Below, one piece after another: positions 1 to 5,866 of a DNA stretch of 9,912 bases. Source of the stretch: Bacillota bacterium (GTDB lineage: Bacteria > Bacillota > Clostridia > Christensenellales > CAG-138); contig JAEWWD010000005.1 of NCBI GenBank assembly GCA_023396535.1, forward strand, positions 1 to 9,912, read 5' to 3'. The translations under genes and the position numbers were made by a program. The notes beneath the pieces are model-generated. The model was not told where the DNA came from, did not search any database, and saw only the letters and a list, made by a program, of their open reading frames with translations. The stretch's first letter is position 1; the number at the start of each line of letters is the position of its first letter.

Positions 1-1803
1 GCGCTGGTCCGGGTCCATTGTGGTTTCCCAAAGCTGCTCGGGGTTCATTTCGCCCAAGCCTTTGTAGCGCTGTATGGTGGGCTTGGGCTCGCGGCCGATC
101 TCGGTGAGTATGGCTTCAAGCTCCTCGTCGGAATACGCATAGCGCTCGATCTTATTGCGGCTGATCTTATACAGCGGCGGCTGCGCGATGTACACATACC
201 CCTGGTCGATCAGCGGGCGCATATGCCGGTAGAAGAACGTGAGGAGCAGCGTGCGGATGTGGCTTCCGTCCACGTCCGCGTCCGTCATGCAGACGATTTT
301 ATGATAACGCAGCTTGGATACGTCAAAATCCGTATCAAGACCCGCGCCGAAGGCGGTGATCATGGCTTTGATTTCCGCATTGGCGAGCATTTTGTCAAGC
401 CTGGTCTTTTCAACGTTGAGTATTTTGCCGCGCAGCGGCAGTATGGCCTGAAACTGCGGGTTGCGGCCCTGCTTGGCGGAACCGCCTGCGCTGTCGCCCT
501 CCACGATAAAGAGCTCGCACAGGCTCGGGTCCTTTTCACGGCAGTCGGCAAGCTTGCCTGGGAGGCTTGTGCTGTCCAGCGCGCTCTTTCTTCTGGTGAG
601 TTCGCGGGCTCTTCGCGCCGCATCGCGCGCGCGGCAGGCCGTAATGCATTTATCCACCAGCAGCCGCGCAACGGACGGGTTTTCTTCCAAATAGGTCGAA
701 AGGCCGTTGGCCACCGCGCTGTCCACCAGCGGGCGTATGTCCGCGTTGCCCAGCTTGGTTTTGGTCTGTCCCTCGAACTGCGGCTCCATCAGCTTTACGC
801 TGATGATGGCGGTCAGCCCTTCGCGGATATCCTCGCCCGAAAGGGAGGGGTCCGCGCTTTTGAGCATGTTGTATTTGCGCGCGTAGTCGTTGATCACGCG
901 GGTCAGCGCGCTTTTGAAGCCCACCAGATGCGCGCCGCCCTCTATGGTAGCGATGTTGTTGGCGAACGTGAATATGTTTTCGTTGTAGCCGTCGTTGTAC
1001 TGCATGGCGACTTCCACCGTCGCCGTTTCGGAGCCATCCTCTTCGCGGTTGGTGCAGATGTAAATGGGCTCGGGATGCAGCACTTCCTTGTTCTTGTTCA
1101 GGTGCTTCACAAAGGAGACGATGCCGCCCTCGTAGCAGAACGTTTTACTGGTCTGCTGACCTTCGCGCTGGTCTTCCACGCAGATTTTGATGCCCGCGTT
1201 GAGGAAGGCGAGCTCGCGCAGGCGGCCCGTCAGTGTTTCAAAATGGAAATTGACCTCGTCGAAAATCTCCGCGTCCGGCAAAAACCATATGGTGGTGCCA
1301 TGCTCTTCCACGGGGCACGTGGCGATATTCTCCACCTCGGTGGTGGGAATGCCGCGCGCATAGCTCTGCTGGTACACCTGCCCGTGCTGGCAGATGGTGG
1401 CGACGAGCTTTTCAGAAAGCGCGTTGACGCAGCTTACGCCCACGCCGTGCAGACCGCCGGATACCTTGTAGCCGCCGCCGCCGAATTTGCCGCCGGCGTG
1501 CAGTATGGTCAAAGCTACTTCCAGCGCGTCTTTGCCCGTCTTTTCATGGTAGCCCACAGGGATGCCGCGCCCGTCGTCCTGTACGGTGATGGAATTGTCG
1601 GGGTGTATGGTGATGGAAATGCCGGTGCAGTACCCGGCCAGCGCCTCGTCGATGGAGTTGTCGACCACTTCGGTCACAAGGTGGTGCAGCCCGCGCGTAT
1701 CCGTGGAGCCGATATACATGCCGGGGCGGCGGCGCACCGCCTCCAGACCTTCGAGCACCTGTATCTGAGACGCGCCGTATTCCTGTCCGTTCTGTTCGTT
1801 CAT
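1..1803 (-). CDS. gyrB: DNA gyrase subunit B (C-terminus cut by window edge)
   Basis: GyrB is the ATPase and TOPRIM subunit of DNA gyrase, which with GyrA introduces negative supercoils. The 601 codons visible start at the ATG at 1801-1803, with a GGAAAGGA ribosome site at 1813-1820. Residues 1-220 form the GHKL ATPase: EVVDNSIDEA near 45-54, QDDGRGIPV near 75-83, KFGGGGYKVSGGLHGVG near 106-122. The TOPRIM domain is clear in the second half (FIVEGDSAGGSAKQGRNPQ, PLRGKILNVEK, and the metal-binding MTDADVDGSHIRTLLLTFFYR). The last full sequence read is YKGLGEMNPEQLWETTMDPD, so only about 35-40 residues are missing compared with the usual ~640. It lies 76 bp downstream of remB, as in Bacillus. 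Length and motifs favour gyrase over ParE, but the decisive support is the recF-remB context. Confidence 0.97.
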   Translation of the reverse strand, partial: MNEQNGQEYGASQIQVLEGLEAVRRRPGMYIGSTDTRGLHHLVTEVVDNSIDEALAGYCTGISITIHPDNSITVQDDGRGIPVGYHEKTGKDALEVALTILHAGGKFGGGGYKVSGGLHGVGVSCVNALSEKLVATICQHGQVYQQSYARGIPTTEVENIATCPVEEHGTTIWFLPDAEIFDEVNFHFETLTGRLRELAFLNAGIKICVEDQREGQQTSKTFCYEGGIVSFVKHLNKNKEVLHPEPIYICTNREEDGSETATVEVAMQYNDGYNENIFTFANNIATIEGGAHLVGFKSALTRVINDYARKYNMLKSADPSLSGEDIREGLTAIISVKLMEPQFEGQTKTKLGNADIRPLVDSAVANGLSTYLEENPSVARLLVDKCITACRARDAARRARELTRRKSALDSTSLPGKLADCREKDPSLCELFIVEGDSAGGSAKQGRNPQFQAILPLRGKILNVEKTRLDKMLANAEIKAMITAFGAGLDTDFDVSKLRYHKIVCMTDADVDGSHIRTLLLTFFYRHMRPLIDQGYVYIAQPPLYKISRNKIERYAYSDEELEAILTEIGREPKPTIQRYKGLGEMNPEQLWETTMDPDQR

Positions 1804-1879
1804 ATGCACAAATCCTTTCCCAATTCCTGAACGCGCCCGTAACCGGTACGCGGTTTTTTCTCAATCATTTTCCGCCAGG

Positions 1880-2143
1880 CTATACGTCGAATACGGTATC
1901 CGACGCGAACCGCTTGTGCAGCGTGGCCGGGCTGATGGCGGAGGCGATGACGCGCAGTTCTTCCCCCTCCTGCACCAGCAGGTAGGCGCGCTCCCCTTCG
2001 GGGCAGGGGGTAAAGCGGCCCTGCTCCTTCGCGCGGCGTATGAACGCCGCCGTCTCCGGCGACGACAGCGCGCTTCTTTCGGAGAGTATGGCGATGATAT
2101 CCCGCGAGGGGACGCAGACGTCCCAGCCGATGTGTACGATCAT
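1880..2143 (-). CDS. remB: RemB/YaaB-type DUF370 protein
   Basis: This 87-residue protein starts MIVHIGWDVCVPSRDIIAIL and matches the DUF370 family as found between recF and gyrB in Bacillus subtilis (YaaB, renamed RemB). The family is implicated in activating extracellular-matrix genes; its RemA paralogue is a DNA-binding protein. Family hallmarks visible are the short N-terminal beta strand (MIVHIG), the SRDIIAI segment and the C-terminal SPATLHKRF, which parallels SSSTLKKR in the Bacillus protein. There is no signal peptide or membrane segment, so it should be cytoplasmic. The ATG at 2141-2143 follows AAAAGGAG (2155-2162) at 11 nt, a slightly long spacing. It is probably co-transcribed with gyrB. 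The family call is firm; the regulatory role is inferred from the family. Confidence 0.88.
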   Translation of the reverse strand: MIVHIGWDVCVPSRDIIAILSERSALSSPETAAFIRRAKEQGRFTPCPEGERAYLLVQEGEELRVIASAISPATLHKRFASDTVFDV

Positions 2144-2237
2144 TCTCGCTTGCGCTCCTTTTACACTGTCTTTTCTCAGGTTGATTTCCAGCCTTGCGAA
2201 GAAGCGGTTCGTTACTCAAGGGGGCCGGGGAGTCGAA

Positions 2238-2270
2238 GCAGCGCGCCTCCTGCGGAGGGGACAGCGCTGC
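2238..2270. repeat. Compound hairpin in remB-recF spacer
   Basis: The outer arms GCAGCGC (2238-2244) and GCGCTGC (2264-2270) pair over 7 bp. An inner stem CCTCC (2246-2250) with GGAGG (2254-2258) closes a TGC loop, read GCA on the minus strand. There is no T-tract on either side, so it is not a standard intrinsic terminator. It lies in the probable leader of remB. Confidence 0.6.
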
Positions 2271-2338
2271 GTAAGACCAGTGAGTTAGGAAGTGTAAGGA
2301 AGCATTTATGCTGACGAAACACGACCATAACGAACTGT

Positions 2339-2402
2339 AAGCCCTCCCGCAATTAATCCGTATCCTTAGGGGGCGCGGGGGGCGAAGCCCTCCCGCTATT
2401 AA
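2339..2402. repeat. Pair of 18-bp direct repeats
   Basis: AAGCCCTCCCGC followed by (A/T)ATTAA occurs at 2339-2356 and again at 2385-2402, with one mismatch and a 46-bp period. The interval between contains a G-run (GGGGGCGCGGGGGG). These are possibly remnants of a dispersed repeat; no function is apparent. Confidence 0.6.
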
Positions 2403-2406
2403 AGCC

Positions 2407-2427
2407 CCCCGAATGGTACATTCGGGG
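2407..2427 (-). terminator. Palindrome downstream of recF, possible weak terminator
   Basis: CCCCGAATG (2407-2415) pairs perfectly with CATTCGGGG (2419-2427) across a GTA loop, giving a 9-bp stem. On the minus strand it is followed by GGCTTTAAT and preceded by AAAGAT, so it could weakly terminate recF transcription, but the T-run is short. It is the last of three hairpins met after the recF stop codon. Confidence 0.4.
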
Positions 2428-2444
2428 ATCTTTCAAGGATTGAT

Positions 2445-2463
2445 GTACAGCCTGCGGCTGTAC
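2445..2463. repeat. Perfect palindrome, 8-bp stem with TGC/GCA triloop
   Basis: GTACAGCC (2445-2452) pairs with GGCTGTAC (2456-2463) around a TGC loop. On the minus strand the loop reads GCA closed by C:G. It sits between two other palindromes downstream of recF and has no T-tract. Confidence 0.6.
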
Positions 2464-2474
2464 CACCGAAAAAT

Positions 2475-2511
2475 AATCAATCGTCGCCGCCCGCAGGCGG
2501 CGATACTGATT
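2475..2511. repeat. GC-rich palindrome just downstream of recF
   Basis: TCGCCGCC (2484-2491) pairs with GGCGGCGA (2496-2503) around a CGCA loop. Outer arms AATCA (2475-2479) and TGATT (2507-2511) extend the fold beyond a small internal loop. It is the first hairpin after the recF stop, about 50 nt downstream, without a T-tract. Confidence 0.6.
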
Positions 2512-2560
2512 GCTCTTACAAGCAGCAATACCACGCAAGCATCGGACAGCCCAACCCCTA

Positions 2561-3673
2561 TTACCAAGTATCCCCATTTTTCACCGGAACAACGGCGCCG
2601 CCGTGTACGCGGTACACCGTCATATCCTTTATGCCGGCGGCGGAAAGCCCCGCGAGCTGCGTGCAGGTCAAAAACGTCTGGCAGCCCTGCATGGCGGCCG
2701 CGAGCATACGCTGGCGGTCTTCGTCCAGCTCCGACAATACGTCGTCCAGCAGCAGCACGGGCGGCTCTCGGCCCAGTTCGCGCATGAGCGCGATCTCAGA
2801 GAGCTTGAGCGAGAGCGCGGCGGTGCGCTGCTGCCCCTGCGAGCCATAGGCGCGCACGTCGGTGCCGGATAGCTCCAGTAACACGTCGTCCCTGTGCGGG
2901 CCGACCGACGTCCCGCCGCGCAGTGCGTCCCGCTCGGCGGAGTCATGAAGCGCCGCTTTGAGCGATTGTGTAAGCATTGCTTCGTCGCCCGGCTCGGCGG
3001 CGGGCTTATACAGCACGCGCAGCGTTTCGCGTTCGCCGGATAATTCGCTGTGCAGCGCGGCGGCTATACCGCCAAGCCGCTCCATAAAGGATGCGCGCGC
3101 GAGTATGAGCTGCGCGCCTAAGGAGGCGAGCTGTTCCTCCCACGGTTCCAGGAGAGCGCGGGAAGGCCTATCCGTGCGCAGCAGCGCGTTGCGCTGCCGA
3201 AGCGCAATATTATACTGCTGCAGGCGGTAATAATAGGCGGGCTGCAGCTGCGAAAGCTCCATATCCAGAAATCTGCGCCGCTCGACGGGACCCTGCTTGA
3301 TGAGCCGCAAGTCCTCCGGCGAGAACATGACCACGTTGAGGCAGCCCATCAGCTCCCCCGAACGGGAAAGGGCCATGTCGTCTATGCGAAGCTCGCGCCG
3401 CTTATCGGCATACAGCCTGCATTCGATGCTGTGCGTGCCCGTGCGCTTGTGGAGTGTCAGCCCCACGAACGCCCCGGGCTGGTTGTGACGGATCAGCTCC
3501 GTATCGTGCCGCGTGCGGTGGCTGCGGCCCAATGCGCATAAAAATAGCGCCTCCAGCACATTGGTTTTACCGGCCGCGTTTTCACCTACCAGCACGCACA
3601 ACCCCGGCGCTGCAGAGAGCGCCAGGTGTTCATAGCTGCGGAAATCGTGCAGGCGGATGCCCGTAATCTGCAT
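2561..3673 (-). CDS. recF: DNA replication and repair protein RecF
   Basis: RecF is an SMC-like ATPase that with RecO and RecR loads RecA onto gapped single-stranded DNA. At 370 residues it has the usual family length. Visible motifs in order: Walker A GENAAGKTNVLEAL (30-43), the family block NVVMFSPEDLRLIKQGPVER (113-132), GGTSVGPHRDD (253-263), the ABC-type signature YGSQGQQRTAALSLKL (276-291) and Walker B PVLLLDDVLSELD (305-317). The ATG at 3671-3673 is preceded by an AAGAGGA-like ribosome site around 3681-3687. remB and gyrB follow after a 417-bp palindrome-rich gap, unusually long for this cluster, and dnaN is not directly upstream. A separate promoter at 3763-3791 suggests recF opens its own transcript. 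Confidence 0.97.
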   Translation of the reverse strand: MQITGIRLHDFRSYEHLALSAAPGLCVLVGENAAGKTNVLEALFLCALGRSHRTRHDTELIRHNQPGAFVGLTLHKRTGTHSIECRLYADKRRELRIDDMALSRSGELMGCLNVVMFSPEDLRLIKQGPVERRRFLDMELSQLQPAYYYRLQQYNIALRQRNALLRTDRPSRALLEPWEEQLASLGAQLILARASFMERLGGIAAALHSELSGERETLRVLYKPAAEPGDEAMLTQSLKAALHDSAERDALRGGTSVGPHRDDVLLELSGTDVRAYGSQGQQRTAALSLKLSEIALMRELGREPPVLLLDDVLSELDEDRQRMLAAAMQGCQTFLTCTQLAGLSAAGIKDMTVYRVHGGAVVPVKNGDTW

Positions 3674-3700
3674 GGAGCGTCCTCTTCTTCAGCGCGTGCC

Positions 3701-3719
3701 CGGCGGCGTATGGCCGCCG
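3701..3719 (-). other. GC-rich hairpin in recF leader
   Basis: CGGCGGC (3701-3707) pairs with GCCGCCG (3713-3719) around a five-base loop, lying 28 nt upstream of the recF start codon and just before its ribosome site. It could affect recF translation, but no alternative pairing is evident. A run of seven T (minus strand) follows GGCGGGC slightly upstream, around 3735-3741, without a matching stem. Confidence 0.45.
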
Positions 3720-3762
3720 ATAAGCGGCGCACATAAAAAAAGCCCGCCAAGTCTATGGAATA

Positions 3763-3791
3763 AGTATACCACAGTTGAAGGGGATTGTATA
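3763..3791 (-). promoter_or_regulatory. Probable recF promoter
   Basis: On the minus strand TATACA (3786-3791) and TATACT (3763-3768) are separated by exactly 17 nt. The -10 matches 5 of 6 consensus bases and the -35 matches 4 of 6. Transcription would begin near 3756, leaving a leader of about 80 nt before the recF ATG. This supports recF being the first gene of its transcript. Confidence 0.5.
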
Positions 3792-4099
3792 TATAATTAA
3801 GAAGAAGGGAGAAAGGTTTTTGCGCGGCATGCAAAATTGAGAGTAAAATGCAAGCGGGGTTGCATGATTTAAAAGGTATCGCCGCCCCCTTGGGGCGGCG
3901 ACGAAGGATTATTTTATTTAAAAGCGGGGGTTTCACTCCCGCGACCCCCGGGGTACGAGTGGTATATAACTCCGGCTTCCATTCTTTCGGCGTACGAATT
4001 GCCATACAATTCTGATCTCAATTCCTCCCGAGGTATAGGCGCGCATGTTCTAGTTCAACATTGTGCGAACATGCAAACGTTAAATTTCATTGGTAGCAA

Positions 4100-4123
4100 A
4101 ATGGGGCGCTTCGTCGCCCCATT
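4100..4123. repeat. Palindrome, 9-bp perfect stem
   Basis: AATGGGGCG (4100-4108) pairs with CGCCCCATT (4115-4123) around a CTTCGT loop. No T-tract follows on the plus strand (CAGGAGAG) and the minus strand continues into TTGCTACC, so it is not an obvious terminator. Confidence 0.6.
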
Positions 4124-4158
4124 CAGGAGAGTATCGATGATAAAGTCCAATAAAATAA

Positions 4159-4191
4159 GTCAAATCTGGCGACATGCGCGTCAGATTTGAC
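4159..4191. repeat. Palindrome, 10-bp perfect stem
   Basis: GTCAAATCTG (4159-4168) pairs with CAGATTTGAC (4182-4191), with a 13-nt loop that may itself form a GCG/CGC mini-stem. It is separated from the next palindrome by only 6 bp. Confidence 0.6.
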
Positions 4192-4197
4192 ACCTTG

Positions 4198-4235
4198 CAC
4201 AAATGCCGGCCGCACCGCAGGTGCAGGCATTTGTG
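4198..4235. repeat. Two-tier palindrome with C(GCA)G tip
   Basis: CACAAATGCC (4198-4207) pairs with GGCATTTGTG (4226-4235). Inside it GCACC (4212-4216) pairs with GGTGC (4220-4224) around a GCA triloop. On the minus strand the fold is preceded by TTTTTTCT; on the plus strand A-runs follow, so no termination signal is formed for either neighbour. Confidence 0.65.
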
Positions 4236-4243
4236 AGAAAAAA

Positions 4244-4275
4244 TCGCAGGATATGGACGAAGTCCATTCCTGCGA
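4244..4275. repeat. Long palindrome with C(GAA)G tip
   Basis: TCGCAGGA (4244-4251) pairs with TCCTGCGA (4268-4275) and ATGGAC (4253-4258) with GTCCAT (4262-4267). This gives 14 bp interrupted by a single bulged T at 4252. The loop is GAA closed by C:G, the same tip as the very stable DNA mini-hairpin d(GCGAAGC). Confidence 0.7.
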
Positions 4276-4291
4276 AATCCCCCGCGGGGTC

Positions 4292-4322
4292 TCGCTCAAA
4301 GTGGCGCAGCCGGTTTGAGCGA
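4292..4322 (-). repeat. Palindrome abutting the SGNH hydrolase stop codon
   Basis: TCGCTCAAA (4292-4300) pairs with TTTGAGCGA (4314-4322), with an inner GGC/GCC stem closing a GCA loop at 4306-4308. It starts 2 nt after the TAA stop of the minus-strand hydrolase gene. It could protect the mRNA 3' end or aid termination, but a T-tract is absent. Confidence 0.55.
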
Positions 4323-4324
4323 AA

Positions 4325-5050
4325 TTACAGAAGTAGTGTCGGCGCGTACTGCCTCACATACGTGAGCGTGATCTGCGCGAGCCGCGCGTAGCCGCGCTCG
4401 TTGAGGTGCAGGCCGTCCTCGCTGACAAAGGCGCGGTAATCCTCGTCTTCCAGCAGGGCGGCGCGCAGCAGCATGAGCGGCGTACGCGTGGATTGCGCCA
4501 CGCGCTCCACCGTGGCGCTGTAGCGCTCGTGCCACCAGTAGATGCGCCCCACATTGCCGAGGAATTGCAGAATACTCTTCGCGCGCTCCTCGTCCCCGTG
4601 CGTGAAGAAACGGAAATACCGTTCCGCGTCGATGGGCGGGAGATTGCACAGCACGGGCTGGCTGCCCGCCTCCTTAATTTCGGTTATCATTTCGCGCAGG
4701 TTCTGCTCGTACTGCGGCAGCGGCGTGTTGGGGGAATGCGGGGCGAGCGGGTCGCGCGCCACGGCGTCCCAGTCGAAATCGCAGTCGTTGCCACCCACCT
4801 CCAGCAGCACCAGCGCGGGGCGCTCGCTTTTTCTGAGCGTCTCCCTGAGCGAGCTCAACAGCTCGCCGCTCTTTAACCCGAAGCGGGATATGTTCTGTAC
4901 GGCGGGCCGCAGGAATTTTGCCACCTGTGTGCAGAAGCCGTCGCGCAGCAGCACGTGCCGCTTGCGGTCGGCGTCGTAGCTGACGCCCTTGGTCAGAGAA
5001 TCGCCGGCCACCAGTATGGGGCCGTTAAAAGGAATGCACAGCTCGGACAT
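4325..5050 (-). CDS. Cytoplasmic SGNH/GDSL-fold hydrolase
   Basis: This 241-residue protein belongs to the SGNH hydrolase (GDSL esterase/lipase) superfamily, serine hydrolases acting on acyl or acetyl esters; the substrate is not readable. Block I is GDSLTKGVSYD (nucleophile Ser18), block II falls at SRFGLKSGELL (about 55-65), block III is LEVGGNDCDFDW (84-95, Asn88) and block V is DGLHLNERGY (212-221, Asp212 and His215), so all catalytic blocks are intact. No signal peptide or membrane helix is seen. I chose the ATG at 5048-5050 because AAAGGAGG (5058-5065) lies 7 nt upstream. An in-frame ATG 27 nt earlier would place the ribosome site inside the gene. It follows the TetR gene by 42 bp on the same strand, probably one operon under TetR control. 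Confidence 0.9.
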   Translation of the reverse strand: MSELCIPFNGPILVAGDSLTKGVSYDADRKRHVLLRDGFCTQVAKFLRPAVQNISRFGLKSGELLSSLRETLRKSERPALVLLEVGGNDCDFDWDAVARDPLAPHSPNTPLPQYEQNLREMITEIKEAGSQPVLCNLPPIDAERYFRFFTHGDEERAKSILQFLGNVGRIYWWHERYSATVERVAQSTRTPLMLLRAALLEDEDYRAFVSEDGLHLNERGYARLAQITLTYVRQYAPTLLL

Positions 5051-5092
5051 ACACTTGCCTCCTTTTGTTAAAATCAAATGCAGAGTGGATGA

Positions 5093-5653
5093 TTATTCGG
5101 TCAGCAGACGCAGCAGCATGCTCGTATCCAGTTGCCCGTTGAGCAGCATATGCAGCGCGCATCCGTCCAGCAGGGCGAGATACGCCCGGCTGTACGCCCG
5201 GAAGCGCTGCGCGCCCGGTTCCTCCATGCGCAGCGAGCCTACCTCGAGCATGACGGCCCATTCCCGCTGCTTGGCGGTGATGCGCTTGCGCAAAGCGCCC
5301 TCCTCGCGGAGGGCTTCGCTTAAAAGCGCGAAGTGCAGCCGCATGGCGTCGCTGTCCTGCAAAAGCTGGTCCGTCAAGAGGGAAAGCGCTTCCTGCGCGG
5401 GCTTATTCTCGGTAAGCGAGTCGATCCATGCGAATATGATCTCGGTCATACGGCCGAAGTGCTCTTCCGCGATATCCAGCACAAGGTATTCCTTCGTCGG
5501 ATAATGATAGTACAGCGTGCCCTTGGACAGCTTGGCGGCCTTCGCGATATCCGCAAGACTCGTGGCGTGTACGCCCCCCGTCATGAAAAGCGCGGACGCC
5601 GTCTGCCGAATGCCTGCGCGCGTGCTTTCAGGCTCAAGATTCTTTTTTGCCAT
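5093..5653 (-). CDS. TetR/AcrR-family transcriptional regulator
   Basis: This 186-residue protein has a typical TetR N-terminal helix-turn-helix (TSLADIAKAAKLSKGTLYYHY, split here as TSLADIAKAA and KLSKGTLYYHY, residues 31-51) after a helix starting TRAGIRQTASALF. The rest is a divergent, all-helical ligand-binding and dimerisation domain, so the inducer is unknown. The start at 5651-5653 is supported by AAAAGGAGA (5661-5669). The open frame extends 15 codons further upstream but that part overlaps the operator and has no ribosome site. An 18-bp perfect palindrome just upstream of the ribosome site and downstream of its promoter indicates autorepression. The downstream SGNH hydrolase is its likely operon partner and target. 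Confidence 0.92.
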   Translation of the reverse strand: MAKKNLEPESTRAGIRQTASALFMTGGVHATSLADIAKAAKLSKGTLYYHYPTKEYLVLDIAEEHFGRMTEIIFAWIDSLTENKPAQEALSLLTDQLLQDSDAMRLHFALLSEALREEGALRKRITAKQREWAVMLEVGSLRMEEPGAQRFRAYSRAYLALLDGCALHMLLNGQLDTSMLLRLLTE

Positions 5654-5671
5654 GCTGTCATCTCCTTTTCG

Positions 5672-5689
5672 GTCGGTCGGCCGACCGAC
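5672..5689. promoter_or_regulatory. Probable TetR operator (18-bp perfect palindrome)
   Basis: GTCGGTCGG (5672-5680) is followed directly by its reverse complement CCGACCGAC (5681-5689). Each half also repeats GTCG/CGAC, so two nested half-sites exist. Palindromes of GACCGAC/GTCGGTC type are common TetR-family operators. It lies just downstream of the predicted tetR start point and 2 bp from the tetR ribosome site, so bound repressor would block tetR transcription. Confidence 0.8.
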
Positions 5690-5698
5690 TATATGCAT

Positions 5699-5727
5699 AG
5701 TCTAGCGCGCGGATTGCGCATTGTCAA
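5699..5727 (-). promoter_or_regulatory. Probable promoter of tetR-SGNH operon
   Basis: On the minus strand a perfect -35 TTGACA (5722-5727) and a -10 TAGACT (5699-5704) are spaced by 17 nt. Transcription would start near 5692, immediately before the palindromic operator. Confidence 0.7.
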
Positions 5728-5742
5728 GGCCTGCGATATAAT
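5714..5742 (+). promoter_or_regulatory. Probable promoter of the flavodiiron gene
   Basis: A perfect -10 TATAAT (5737-5742) lies 17 nt after a weak -35, TTGCGC (5714-5719). It overlaps the divergent tetR promoter, so the two RNA polymerase sites compete. The leader to the ATG at 5867 is about 118 nt. The operator lies 24 bp upstream of this -35, compatible with regulation of this gene as well. Confidence 0.55.
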
Positions 5743-5866
5743 AAAATGCAAAGAATTGGATAAACCGCGGCAGGGCTTTGCTTCCCTCACGGGTTTGTTA
5801 CAGAAAAAACAGGGTATAGGTAACAGAGAAGAAGCGGCGCATAATAAACCAAAGCGAGGTACAGAT

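Larger units (their letters stand above)
3879..4322. repeat. Array of about ten consecutive palindromes in a gene-free spacer
   Basis: The gene-free stretch between recF and the SGNH hydrolase is almost filled by inverted repeats. They are at 3879-3901 (10-bp stem, CTT loop), 3924-3942 (5 bp), 3944-3954 (ACCCC/GGGGT), 3996-4012 (GAATTG/CAATTC), 4043-4074 (GCATGTTC/GAACATGC, 16-nt gap), 4100-4123 (9 bp), 4159-4191 (10 bp), 4198-4235 (10 bp plus inner 5 bp), 4244-4275 (14 bp with one bulge), 4280-4289 and 4292-4322 (9 bp plus inner 3 bp). Stem sequences differ from one to the next, so this is not a tandem repeat. No credible coding frame, tRNA or known riboswitch is seen here. Confidence 0.75.

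Noticed and set aside
651..665. TTATCCACC, one mismatch from a DnaA box
   Set aside because: It is single, lies inside gyrB, and no cluster of boxes or AT-rich unwinding element accompanies it.
223..1830. A 535-codon open frame on the plus strand
   Set aside because: It lies wholly antisense to gyrB, has no ribosome site or recognisable domain, and its low-complexity Ala/Arg/Gly/His-rich protein is the usual mirror of GC-rich codon use.
2215..2240. TTCGACTCC followed by CGGCCCCC on the minus strand, resembling a tRNA T-loop and acceptor end
   Set aside because: The bases before the loop cannot form the T-stem, and no anticodon arm, D-arm or 5' acceptor partner is present.
3586..4005. A 139-codon minus-strand frame overlapping the recF start
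   Set aside because: It overlaps recF out of frame, crosses the recF promoter and hairpins, and its nearest GGGAGG is about 20 nt before the ATG.
4043..4074. GCATGTTC...CGAACATGC considered as a LexA/SOS box
   Set aside because: The half-sites resemble the Gram-positive box (CGAAC...GTTCG) but are 16 nt apart rather than adjacent, so LexA would not be expected to bind.
5333..5866. A 178-residue N-terminal extension of the flavodiiron frame
   Set aside because: It runs antisense through tetR, the operator and both promoters. The family N-terminus and a ribosome site place the start at 5867.
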